From NCBI GenBank assembly GCA_958430865.1, contig CAUDNR010003002.1, forward strand, positions 6,987 to 20,124: a DNA stretch of 13,138 nt. The letters are read 5' to 3'. Shown in pieces: positions 1 through 8,809 of the stretch. The stretch is from Entrophospora sp. SA101. Its lineage: Eukaryota > Glomeromycota > Glomeromycetes > Entrophosporales > Entrophosporaceae. Every line of letters starts with the position of its first letter. Positions within the stretch are counted from its first letter, which is position 1. The notes under the pieces are model-generated. The model was not told the DNA's origin. It did no database searches and saw only the letters and a program-made list of their open reading frames with translations. The position numbers and the translations under genes are program-made.

Positions 1-735
1 GACCGAAGGTTGGAACATTTCATTACAACCTTTTGTTCATTAAAATCTAAGGTACTATGTGAAAATGAGTTGACAACAATTTCAGAAATTCATGCTGGAG
101 CACGTCTACATTTGAATGATGATTCCGAATTCAAGAATCATCATCTAAAACTGAAATGTGCTATTCATCATGTGAATACAAATTCTGCTACTTGTGGTAA
201 AAAAGAGTGGATATTGAATGTGAAGGTGCATGTGTCAATGTTCGGTAAGGTAAACATTATCATAAATACACAATCTGCTCCATATTGTGACTCTTTTCTT
301 GGGTTAGACCAATCAAAAAATAATAATCCAAATGAAGTTCAACAGGCTAAAAGGTGGAAACTAAAATCACTTTCTCTGAATGATTATCAAAATGAACGAA
401 ACAAACCTGCACGTGATAAAGACTTTTTATTCTTTTTACAACTGCCCAAACTACAATTTCGAACTTCCGATGGACTCTGGGATCGTGGATGGGCCCAACG
501 GAAAGAATACTTTAGGCCATTTGCTGGTAGAGCATATGTTTATGCTATTGTAGGCCCATTTAATATCAATACTGCAACTTACACAGAGCTCATGACAATT
601 GATGATATTGGTGAAGGCTGAGTGTACACAATTCTCAAAAAGCGACCATTTAAAAACCTTGAAGATGCAAAAACGAAAATAGGTGTACCAGAAAAGGTAT
701 TGGAAAGATTAAAATTTCTAGAGGTGACAGATTAA
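1..735 (+). pseudogene. 3' part of a gene ending in a ComEA-like helix-hairpin-helix; in-frame TGA
   Basis: The frame is open at the left window edge and has no ATG before the first conserved-looking residues, so this is the C-terminal part of a longer protein. It reads to a TGA at 619-621 (about 206 codons) and continues in the same frame for 37 codons to TAA at 733-735. The end of the first part (NINTATYTELMTIDDIGEG) and the continuation (VYTILKKRPFKNLEDAKTKI, then GVPEKVLERLK) together match the double helix-hairpin-helix of ComEA-type DNA-binding domains (N-I-N-T-A..L..I..IG, then I..R-P-F..L-E-D). The TGA falls where an Arg or Lys is common; CGA to TGA is one CpG transition. I do not recognise the upstream ~185 residues (Trp-rich WDRGWAQRKEYFRPFAG near the HhH). 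It is a pseudogene, a truncated allele, or a base error. It converges with the large minus-strand gene. Confidence 0.6.
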
Positions 736-1054
736 TTTAATTACCATACATTAATTAACAATTATTGATTTTTTTTTTAAAAATAATTAATTTTATTAAT
801 GATTTTTAACAAAAAATTTTTATATATTTTTAGAAAAAGTTATTTATATATATATTATATTATATATATTATTTTACAATTAAATAATATCTAACTTTGT
901 AACACATCTAATATATATTTTAAAAAATACTCGATTATTAGTAGTGAAACAAATAATGGTGATAAATAAAGTCAAAGAATATAATATATATATATTTATA
1001 TATATATATATATATAAGATTGTTTTAAATTTATATCATTATTAGTAGAATCTT
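736..1054. other. AT-rich convergent intergenic gap
   Basis: This 319-bp gap lies between the 3' ends of two convergent genes. It is almost pure A/T with T- and A-runs and no open frame of note. I see no canonical AATAAA on the minus strand close behind the stop at 1055, only AT-rich variants. It probably holds both 3' UTRs, but no processing site can be fixed from the sequence. Confidence 0.6.
982..1016. repeat. (TA)n microsatellite
   Basis: A near-perfect TA dinucleotide tract of about 35 bp with one TTT interruption. It lies within about 40-70 bp of the stop codon of the large minus-strand gene, so in its 3' UTR or terminator region. Confidence 0.8.
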
Positions 1055-3063
1055 TTATTTATAAGATTTTGTGGTTTTAATAGTTTTGGTTCCATCACTA
1101 TCTGTTGTTGTGGTGGTGGTACTGGATTCAAAAAATTCATCTTCATCAGACTGATCTATTGTTGGTCCACCTTCACTACTACTAGTAAAAGTTCTTATGG
1201 TTTTAGATGTTCTTGATCCACCGCTATTTGTAATATCATCGTAATCGATATTGTCGTCATCACCTACTGTTACAGTTTTTATAGTTTTTGAAGTTCTTGA
1301 TCCACCACTATTTGTATTACCGTCATCATCACCTTCTACTACTACAGTTCTTGTGGTTCTTGATCCGCCACTAGTTGTATTGTCGTCATCACCTTCTAGT
1401 ACTACAGTTCTCATAGTTCTCGATCCACCACTAGTTGTAATATTATCATAATCAATATTACCATCATCATCACCTTCTACTATTACCTTTCTTATGGTTT
1501 TTGAAGTCCTTGATCCACCACTAGTTTCATCGTAATCAATATTACCATCATCATCACCTTCCACTATTACCTTTCTTATGGTTCTTGAAGTTCTTGATCC
1601 ACCACTAGTTGTATCATCGTCATCACCTTCTACTATTACTTTTCTGATAGTTTTGGAAGTTCTTGATCCACTAGTTGTAACATCATCGTTATCAGAATCA
1701 CCTTCTACTATTACAGTTCTTGTAATCCTTGATCTACCACTAGTTATATCATCGTCATCATCTTCTGCTGCTACTCTTCTGATAGTCTTGGAAGTTCTTG
1801 TTCCGCTAGTTGTAACGTCATCGTTATCAGAATCACCTTCTACTATTATAGTTCTTGTAATCCTTGATCCACCACTAGTTATATCATCGTCATCACCTTC
1901 TACTACTACTCTTCTGATAGTCTTGGAAGTTCTTGTTCCGCTAGTTGTAACGTCATCGTTATCGTTATCACCTTCTACTACTACTCTTCTGATAGTTTTG
2001 GAAGTTCTTGTTCCGCTAGTTGTAACGTCATCGTCATCGTCATCACCTTCTACTATTACAGTCCTTGTAATTCTTGATCCACCACTGATTGTTGTGTCAT
2101 CATCATCTCCTGTTACTACTGTTCTTGTGACCTTTGTATCATCGCCACCTTTTGCTAATTTATTATTGTCGTCATTATTAGTTTTTTTGATTGTTGTCTT
2201 AGTATGTCCTTGAGGTTGAATAACTTTTTTTGATTTTGATTTAGTACTTTTAGTTGTGGAAGTGGGCGCTGAAAATGAAATAGTTTTATTACTTGATGAG
2301 GGGGAGGTTGGTAGTTTTGAAGATTCTTCTGTAGTGACTTTACTTATAACAGGCGATGATGGACTGTAACTTTTTGTAGTTGTGTTGGGGGATGAAGGGG
2401 TAGGGATCTTGGAATCTTTTGATGTGGTAGAAGTAATTGATTTTGATATCATGGTAACAGGTGTTGAAGAATAGGTTGTTGAGGAAGCAGAAGTGGTTGA
2501 TTTTGATGTTTTGGTAGTAGGTGTTGAAGAATAGGTTGATGAGGGATTAACAACATCTTTTTTGTTGTTTTTATCTTTTTTAGTAGTAGTAGTAGCAGCA
2601 GCAGCAGTAGCTATGATGGTAGCTGCGGTAGTTGCATCAATAATATCATCGTCATCATCATCTTTAATTATTTGTTTAGGGGCAGTATGAGAAGTCACAG
2701 GAGGAGACGATGATTCTGGTGATGTGGATTCGGGTGTAGATGTAATAGTATCATCTGGTGTTTTATTGGTGGTTGTAGTATCATCTGGTGTTTTATTGGT
2801 GGTCGTAGTATCATCTGGTGTTTTATTGGTAGTTGTAGTATTACTAGTAATGATGGGATAGCCACTAGAAATATATGTGCCACCGTATCCGTATCCACTA
2901 CTATATCCACCGTATTTATGAGAGTTATCACCACTTTCATCATCATCATCAATTGGTGGTGTATAATCAATAGCGGCAATATCTAATTCGCTTGTTGCTG
3001 AAGTTCTGTTGGTAGCATCATCATCATTAATATTACTTGTAATTGTCTTTGGTTCATTGCCAA
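1055..3063 (-). CDS. Exon 6: Ser/Thr/Asp tail with basic/acidic repeats
   Basis: The acceptor TTGTTTAG at 3064 follows an 85-nt intron; the hydrophobic stretch coded just before it (VFPFFFCLV) is intronic, so the Met at 3112 is not a start. The exon encodes about 670 residues with almost no hydrophobic core: a Gly/Tyr patch (YGGYSSGYGYGGTY), three TTTTNKTPDD repeats, a long Ser/Thr/Pro region, then 14 basic/acidic repeat units (about 1600-1935 of the protein). The C-terminus repeats the motif in short form (TKTIKTTKSYK). The tail looks intrinsically disordered. Confidence 0.75.
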
Positions 3064-6000
3064 CTAAACAAAAAAAAAAGGGAAAAACATAATTGATTAA
3101 TTTTTCAATCAACCAACCAATCAGTTAATAAGTTAATTGATTACATACCGTTTTTATATGTATTAGCAGATTTAGTTAAATCATCTTTGTCATCAGTAGG
3201 CGAAGAACCAATTGTTCTTAGTTTCTTTTCTTTTCCTGGTGGTTCATTACCATATTTAGTAAGAGGTTTGGTAGGAGTAGATTTATTAGTGTCACCACTA
3301 GAAACATCAGAGCCACTACTGCTACTACTATCACTATCATCAGGTTTTTTAATAACTTTGCTTTCTTTAGGAGGTGGCATATCTGTTAATTTTTCATTTG
3401 GTCCTCTTGGTATGTCATGATCATCATCATCACTAGAATCTGAATCTTTACCATGTTCATCATCATATTTTTCATCTTGGTGATTATGACAACAAATGAA
3501 ACAAGATAAAACGATGAATTTCAATAATAATAATAATAAACAAGACGATAATACCAATATTGGCAATATTGCTGGAACAACAGTCCAGTAAAGATATAGA
3601 CTATAAATAATCAATTGAGGTAAATCTTCAATGAACGTAATAAACGCTGTTATGAAAAAGATTTCCATGATGCATTTACGTGAAAATGGTGCACTCAGTG
3701 ATTTTATACCAGCAGTCTTTGATGACAAGACACTCAATGCTACGGTATCAATACATGATAAAATTCCGAATATCCATGCTATCAGACTATATTTTTGCCA
3801 CCATTTAGAAAAGCGTTCACCACGTTTTTCAGCTTTTTTGATCGATAGCTCATTTGAAAAGGTGAAAAATGTAAATATACAATTTAATACAATAGGAACT
3901 ATTAAAAATACAAGACTGTCAGGAAATGAAGAGAATATATATTAGCATCTTTCCTTCCATTTTTTATTCAAGATTTTAGAATTTATTATTAAACTTGATT
4001 AATTGTTACCTTGTAGGCCACAACCATTTTAAATCTTTTCCGTAATTTGCAACAAAACCAACATCCATTACAAAATCTATAAGAATGATTGGGAACAAGA
4101 CAATAGACGTGAAATTTTCTCCACTTCTGTTCTTTAGGTGGGCCCAGTACAACAAAACTAATAAAATTGCTAATCCAATAAAAAATCCAATAAGAATCCA
4201 TTTATAAGTATCCCATAATCTAGCTATAATAAATTTTATTTAAATTTAAAAAAAATTATTAAGGGTCAAAAATATTTCTCAATATCATCATCGTCATCAT
4301 CTTTTTTAAAAAGAAAAAAACTTACTTGCTGGATAAGCTCCATGAGTAGAATCCAAGTACATTGTTGATGCACCTTTTGAAAGAGTATTATAATCTTTAT
4401 TAACAATAGTATCATTTAAATAAGAGACAAGTGTTGCAGGGCTTGTTCCATTCGGTGTAGTTGAAAAATCAACACTTAATAAAATTTGATCAACGTGTGT
4501 ATGTTTCCAATCATATTGATAATGAAATGATACGTCGACAATTGACTTCTCACAACCAACCGCTGTCGATATTCCTGTTTTCATTCCATCAATAAAAACT
4601 GTTTTATCTGTTTGATTAAACGACAAATATTTTTCAGTGCCTGGATTCGTCAAACGAACAATTGCCTTATCCCACGTTCCTCCAGAAACATCATACCCAT
4701 CACTGCCGGTTGTAATATTCCACTGTTTTCCTGTTATACCAATCAGACTTTGTTGTCTGCTATCTTCTTTTACAAACCCATTGTCAACGGTAACGTAATA
4801 AGTTGTATTTGGTTTGTTCAATGAAGTTTTCATCATTTGAACCTGTACCACTTTACTCTCTTTATCACTTATACTGACAAATGGCGATAATCCAGAACTG
4901 GTTTGACGCATTATACCTTGGGATGACGAGTCCGTTGATCTTTCGTAAATTGTGATATTCTTTTCTGCTAATAAGACTGGTACATTGTATTCAATGCTAA
5001 TATATTTCGCACCATATTCAAATCTACCTCCTTTTTCTGGTTGTGTATTAACGATATTTGAGCTACCATAACCACCCGGTCCATTAGTACCTCCTTGAAC
5101 TATTATTAATTAATCATTGGCAAGTTAGTAAATAGGAGGAAAAAAAAAATAAATTACAAAAATATAAATATATATAAATAGAATACAATATTACCAGTGG
5201 TAAATTCAGTTAGTGTGCTAGTGGACATTAAAGTCCAAGTAGTTGAATCAGATGATTGGACCAAAGGATAAAGGATGACCCAAACAGTATTATTTCTGAG
5301 AGTTCCATAATCTGTACTATATTTAATAGTTTGTGAAGAAAGACCCCAATCACTAAAATAAGTACCATAATTGCTAATCACAAGACCATTGATATCATTA
5401 TTAGCATTTTTCGCCGTGATAATCCATCCACCATGATACAAAGTTTCAACAGTTAAAACCTCCCAACTAGTAAGCTGAGTCAACTCAAACTGTGTCACGT
5501 TGTTTGTTGCACCTGTGGAATAAAAATCTATATTTACAAAAACATTTTTTTCCACGGTATTTTCTATTGTCAATATACTTATAATACAGCTATATCCAAA
5601 ACTTTGATATGCTATATTGCATCTTTCAATATTAAATGAATTGATAACTAAAGTTGATTCTGTATACAGTACGAATGGGCCTATCGCATCATCATCTTTT
5701 GGTAAAAAGTATGTGGACACCGACCATGATGTCTTGTCGATTTCTCCACTGGCTATAATCACGGAATAACCACCATCTTCTGTTGGAAAAATGTATGTAG
5801 CATTCGTATAATTCGTGGAAGTGAATGTGAATGTATTGATTGTTCCTGATTTAAGAGGTGTGAATGTTCCTTCAAAATTACTTTTTTTAAAAAAAATTTT
5901 TTTAATAGCATTAGAAATCAAAATTAAATTAAATTAAATCAAATCAAATCAAATCAAATCAAATCAAATCAAATCAAATCAAATCAAGTCAAGTCAAATA

Positions 6001-7483
6001 ATAATAATAAGTACTAACATAGCTGTATATGTTTCCCAAAAAAGTTTTTGTGTGCTAGTATCACTGACATAACATGCCCTTAGAAAACCATCAGTATTAG
6101 AATCATAACCCTTAATAATAGTTTCATATTTGCAAGTATTACTATAATCAAATCTCAATTCAGGATTAGTTATCTGACCCTCCCAATTTATTGCAGTAAC
6201 ACATCTTTGTTCTGTTGTAGCATCACAATAATAAGTCACCAATATATACTGATCTTTGGTAGCGTAAACTCCAATCGAATCTTCTATAACTACATACGGT
6301 GAATTTGGTGAATTTGGTGAATTTGGTGCAGTTGTTGGTGCTGGTTGAATGGTGGTAGTAATGGTTTCACAAGCAGCAGGGGTTCCAGAACACGTGGTAA
6401 TAACCGTAGGAGTTGGAGCTGGTGCTGGTGTTGGTGCTTGTGTACATCCAGTATCATTAGGTCCACAAGTTGTAGTTGGTGCTGGTTGAATGGTGGTGGT
6501 AATGGTTTCACAAGCAGCAGGAGTTCCAGAACACGTGGTAATAACCGTAGGAGCTGGTGCTGGTGCTGGTGCTTGTGTACATCCAGTATCATTAGGTCCA
6601 CAAGTTGTAGTTGGTGCTGGCTCTGGAGCTGGAGCTTGTGTACATCCGGTATCATTAGGTCCGCAAGTTGTAGTTGGTGCTGGCTCTGGAGCTGGAGCTT
6701 GTGTACATCCGGTATCATTAGGTTCACAAGTTGTAGTTGGAGCTGGAGCTGGAGCTGGTGCTTGTGTGCATCCGGTATCATTAGGTCCACAAGTTGTAGT
6801 TGGTTTTGGTGCTACTGGAGTCGGAGTGTTACATTTATGGTCATCTTGTGAACATGTTTTAGAAGGAGCCGTGGTACATTTGGTATCGCCATTTGCACAT
6901 GTTGTAGTAGGACAATCCGGGTTTCCTGGCTCACAAGTTGGGATTGTTCCCTTTGAACTAGTTGTTTTAGTTGGTTCTGTGCAATTTGGATCGTCTTTAC
7001 CACAACTCCAAGTTGTGGTAGGACGAATAGTTTTGGTATGTTTATTATGATTACCACATTTTTTTTTTTAGGTCTATTGTGTTCCACTTGAAAATCATCA
7101 TCATTGTCAGCTTTACAATGATAACTCGTAAAATCCGCATCATCAATATTTAAGTAGAATGTTGGTGAGCCACAATAGTTCCTTTGAGGTATCGACAATT
7201 TTGAAGTATCGACATCAAGAAAAACTCCGTCGTATCTCAAGACACTTATGTGTAAGTTAGGTTCATTGCAACCTTGTTGGTTTCCCTTACCGAGACGAAA
7301 TAACATAGAACCATCTTGATATTGATCAGATTGAATTATACTAAGACCTGGTGTCGGGAGTGTATGCGTGAGAGTCACTTCACCCGAAACTACACTCAAT
7401 GATACAAAGTTTATTGTTATCGTTATTAATATTAATATTAATTTTATAATAAATAAATAATTGTCAATGTTTTTTTTAGTCAT
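1055..7483 (-). CDS. Large six-exon multi-domain membrane surface protein (~1,970 aa)
   Basis: Six exons (7483-6019, 5880-5195, 5099-4326, 4223-4010, 3915-3149, 3063-1055) join through GT-AG introns of 138, 95, 102, 94 and 85 nt (donors GTTAGT, GTAATA, GTAAGT, GTAACA, GTATGT). Every donor phase matches its acceptor (2,1,1,2,1), and the summed exon length is divisible by three once one base is allowed at an 11-A run. Order in the protein: signal peptide (1-33), N-terminal domain (to ~138), C-x6-C mini-loops on Pro/Thr linkers (~160-385), beta-rich N-glycosylatable ectodomain (~390-975) including a Big_5/SbsA-like Ig module, about six membrane helices (~984-1190), then a Ser/Thr/Asp tail with basic/acidic repeats. 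The ATG at 7481-7483 has A at -3 and is followed directly by the signal peptide. The role is unknown; the architecture suggests a surface sensor or wall-anchored adhesin. Two adjacent genes cannot be excluded without transcripts, but matched phases argue for one. Confidence 0.7.
1165..2150 (-). repeat. 14-unit protein repeat, SRTSKTIRKVIVEGDDDD type
   Basis: Each unit of about 20-28 residues has (T/S)SGGSR, a basic core R-T-(S)-K/R-T-I-R-x-V-(I/V)-V-E-G, then an Asp run of 3-6 (some with GNIDYD). Three linker variants recur: DDDD, DSDNDD and GNIDYDN/E. The first unit and the last are degenerate. Because unit lengths are multiples of three and codons are biased, both strands stay open, giving antisense frames that are shadows. 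Confidence 0.85.
2747..2836 (-). repeat. 30-bp tandem repeat, three copies
   Basis: Three units of exactly 30 bp (2747-2776, 2777-2806, 2807-2836) differ at very few bases and encode TTTTNKTPDD three times within exon 6. The near-identity points to recent expansion by slippage or unequal exchange. Confidence 0.85.
3149..3915 (-). CDS. Exon 5: membrane helices 3-6 with E-D-L-P-Q motif, start of tail
   Basis: The acceptor is TTTCCTGACAG at 3916. Helix 3 (SLVFLIVPIVLNCIFTFFTF), a strongly basic loop (SIKKAEKRGERFSKWWQK), helix 4 (SLIAWIFGILSCIDTVALSV), helix 5 (IFFITAFITFIEDLPQLIIY) and a very long hydrophobic stretch (VVPAILPILVL ... CFICC) follow. E-x-x-P-Q-L within a helix resembles the XK-related (XKR) signature; this is weak evidence. 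The Cys pair after the last helix could be acylated. The exon then turns hydrophilic with Asp/Ser-rich, Lys-containing sequence and ends at the donor GTATGT (3148). Confidence 0.7.
4010..4223 (-). CDS. Exon 4: first two membrane helices
   Basis: The correct frame is not the one starting at the Met of 4201. Joined to exon 3 in phase 1 it reads TRLWDTYKWILIGFFIGLAI, followed by LLVLLYW (helix 1), a short basic loop (HLKNRSGEN), and IVLFPIILIDFVMDVGFVA (helix 2), ending CCTACAAG|GTAACA in phase 2. The alternative frame over the same bases is rich in Cys and aromatic residues and does not fit either neighbouring exon. Confidence 0.7.
4326..5099 (-). CDS. Exon 3: bacterial-Ig-like (SbsA/Big_5-like) ectodomain module
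   Basis: It starts at the acceptor AATAATAG and reads VQGGTNGPGGYGSSN, so the internal Met at 4911 is not a start. The series AKYISIEYNVPVLLAEKNIT, then RQTSSG, NTTYYVTVDNGFVKE and GKQWNITTG follows the strand order of Big_5/SbsA Ig-like domains (a 'functional sequence ... P..L...I.V', 'T.Y.V.V..G.V.D', 'G..W.F.T.G'). The match is by pattern only. Sequons are frequent (NIT, NTT, NIT, NQT, NGT, NDT). The exon ends CCAGCAA|GTAAGT, phase 1, a few codons before the first membrane helix. Confidence 0.65.
5195..5880 (-). CDS. Exon 2: beta-rich extracellular segment
   Basis: The acceptor is AAAAAAAG before TAATTTTGAAGG and the exon continues in phase 2 from exon 1. It encodes about 229 residues rich in Thr, Ser, Asn and aromatic residues in alternating patterns (for example NTFTFTSTNYTNATYIF), with several N-x-S/T sequons, which suits an extracellular beta-sandwich. 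Only a few Cys are present. No family is recognised. The donor is ACTG|GTAATA, phase 1. The hydrophobic end of the longer open frame (5194-5154) is intron read-through, not a membrane segment. Confidence 0.65.
5881..6018 (-). other. Intron 1 with an AAATC pentanucleotide array
   Basis: GTTAGT donor at 6018 and AG at 5882-5881. The array at 5921-5995 (plus-strand sense) runs as three AAATT, ten AAATC and two AAGTC units, so variant units are grouped at the two ends. It fills more than half of the 138-nt intron, the longest of the gene. Confidence 0.75.
6019..7483 (-). CDS. Exon 1: signal peptide, N-terminal domain, Cys-loop/Pro-Thr repeats
   Basis: It begins MTKKNIDNYLFIIKLILILI, a basic start followed by a hydrophobic core, with likely cleavage after VVSG. 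The mature start (VTLTHTLPTPG, then SDQYQDGSMLFRLGKGNQQG and LRYDGVFLDVD) resembles, from memory, a secreted-protein family common in Rhizophagus; no name can be given. At the 11-A run (7059-7069) the frame must shift by one to reach the repeats; with 12 A the product reads HNRPKKKKCGNHNK. Downstream come eleven C-x6-C loops on Thr/Ala-Pro linkers, then (NSP)n and a short domain containing CDATTEQRC that runs to the donor at 6018 (AT|GTTAGT, phase 2). Confidence 0.65.
6331..6812 (-). repeat. Ectodomain tandem repeat (63-bp units and a composite duplication)
   Basis: Five copies of C(G/E)PNDTGC, mostly spaced by 21 residues (63 bp) with TQAPAPxPAPTTT linkers. Two copies of a longer block that adds TVITTCSGTPAACETITTTI follow one another (about 6600-6475 and 6480-6335). 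Each PNDTGC unit carries an N-D-T glycosylation sequon between its two Cys. Confidence 0.85.
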
Positions 7484-7819
7484 TTTTGAAAAAATTCTCT
7501 TTAAAAAAAAAAAAGAAATTTAGAACTAATTAAGTTATTCTATTTCTAAAATTTAATAAAAACAATATATTATAAATAAAAAATCAGGAACTTAGACTAC
7601 AAACTAAAAAACTCCTTTACTTTTCCCTAAATTAAAAGAAAAAAGAATGAAAATCTTTTGTCTGCACAGTCAAAATTAACTTTTGGATTTTAAATACTTT
7701 GTACAAAATGTCGTGAAACACGGAAGCAATGTATGTAAAAACAATACAATAAACATTGGGATATATTTTATATGAACGTTATTCTATTTATTAAATAAAT
7801 TTTTTTCTAACCCTAATTA
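7484..7819 (-). promoter_or_regulatory. Upstream region of the large minus-strand gene
   Basis: AT-rich, with an A/T-only stretch at about 7550-7580 (minus strand TATTTATAATATA at 7577-7565) that could serve as a TATA-like element, and a 12-A/T-rich tract directly before the ATG (A at -3). No open frame of note. No factor site can be named; the assignment rests only on position. Confidence 0.35.
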
Positions 7820-7879
7820 CGGCCGCCGTATCACTGTTTTCTCGCCATTCGTAAAGCGAAAAAACACCGAGCGAATTCG
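7820..7879. promoter_or_regulatory. CpG-dense patch upstream of the large gene
   Basis: Nine CpG dinucleotides (at 7820, 7824, 7827, 7843, 7850, 7857, 7868, 7872 and 7878) fall in 60 bp, beginning ACGGCCGCCG, inside kilobases of AT-rich, CpG-poor sequence. It sits 340-400 bp upstream of the minus-strand ATG. It may be a protected regulatory site or the remnant of an unrelated insertion. Confidence 0.4.
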
Positions 7880-8734
7880 ATTACAATTTACCAAATTAAT
7901 AAAGTTTTTTCTTTCTAACCAAATTAATTCCGCAACATTTTTCTCCCCTTCGCATGTTTACAAATCATAAAAAAGAATCTATTATTATTTATTGTAAATT
8001 TCTATACTTGACTTAATTGATCTCTGTTTTTTTTTTGGTAGCACAAAATTAGGAACTGAGTGTGGTTTAACCGTTCACTAGTGAAAAAAGAAAATTTAAA
8101 TTCGAAAAAATATGCAATAACCAGCCCGTCAACTTTTATAATGGTTATATTTTCAATGTTAAAACCCCTAAATTAGAAATTGGGATTTTTTAATATTACT
8201 TTAAAAACAAAGGATTTTTGTATAATACACTTTTCATATTCATTGTGACCAACTAATTTATTTCTTTGCCACAAATAGAACTAATATTCCACCACCATCG
8301 TCCCGCCATCAAAGGATTTTATTCTAGTCACATGGCCAGTATCCCGATTTATAAGGCATACACATGGTCAAACATTATTAAAATAATAATGATGAAATCG
8401 ATTTTTTTTTATGGATTTTCTCATGATTTTTATTCGACAAAAAATTTTTTAGTTTGTGATACATACCATACTTAAAAGTTTTTTACAAGGTCTAAAAATA
8501 AATAATCTTGTCTCTTCCCCGAATTCTATTCTAGATTTATTCTAATGTTATTTATATGCATGATATATTTTTAAATGGATTTCCTTAAGTAGTGATCTCA
8601 TAATAACAATGATACTAATCTATTTAAAATTTTTTATCTACTTGATTACTATTAATGTTCGTTTTTTAGTGTGGAAATATATTAATATTTTTATGTCTCA
8701 TCGTCCTTTTTTACTAATAACCATTAGAATCCAA
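7880..8734. other. No recognisable gene
   Basis: AT-rich sequence with many stops on both strands. The longest open frame (8266-8475, plus) begins at TTG, not ATG, and its product shows no motif I recognise. A slightly GC-richer stretch at 8290-8380 may be an eroded exon, but neither strand gives a convincing frame. Confidence 0.5.
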
Positions 8735-8809
8735 TTAAAATGAACCAACAGCTTGTATGGATGATGTTGCACCATTATTTAATTCTTCTTCTTCCCATGA
8801 AAATTTGCG
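8735..8809 (-). pseudogene. Short coding-like fragment, possible C-terminal tail
   Basis: Minus-strand frame RKFSWEEEELNNGATSSIQ then AVGSF and TAA, bounded upstream by TGA. It resembles the Glu-run tail after the kinase relic at 10081-10230, so it may be the end of the decayed kinase region. The plus strand offers a rival reading from ATG at 8757 (MDDVAPLFNSSSSHENLRHY) followed by a possible GTGAGA donor. The strand is not settled. Confidence 0.25.

Noticed and set aside
1251..2213. Plus-strand open frames rich in Val, Leu, Ser and Pro (66 and 211 residues)
   Set aside because: They are antisense to the exon 6 repeats; unit lengths in multiples of three keep both strands open.
3989..4201. 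Minus-strand 70-residue Cys/Trp-rich frame as a gene
   Set aside because: Another frame over the same bases encodes two clean membrane helices and matches both neighbouring exon phases.
5921..5995. Short direct repeats as a CRISPR array
   Set aside because: Five-base units without spacers; a microsatellite in an intron.
6345..7050. Two overlapping plus-strand frames (Cys/Trp/Ser-rich and Val/Gly/Ala-rich) and a minus-strand His/Leu/Gln-rich frame
   Set aside because: Shadows of the Cys-loop repeat; only the minus frame with C-x6-C spacing joins the next exon in phase.
7807..7816. CTAACCCTAA as a telomere-type repeat
   Set aside because: Only one unit; no array.
8266..8475. Plus-strand 69-residue frame
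   Set aside because: Non-ATG start, no motif, AT-rich surroundings.
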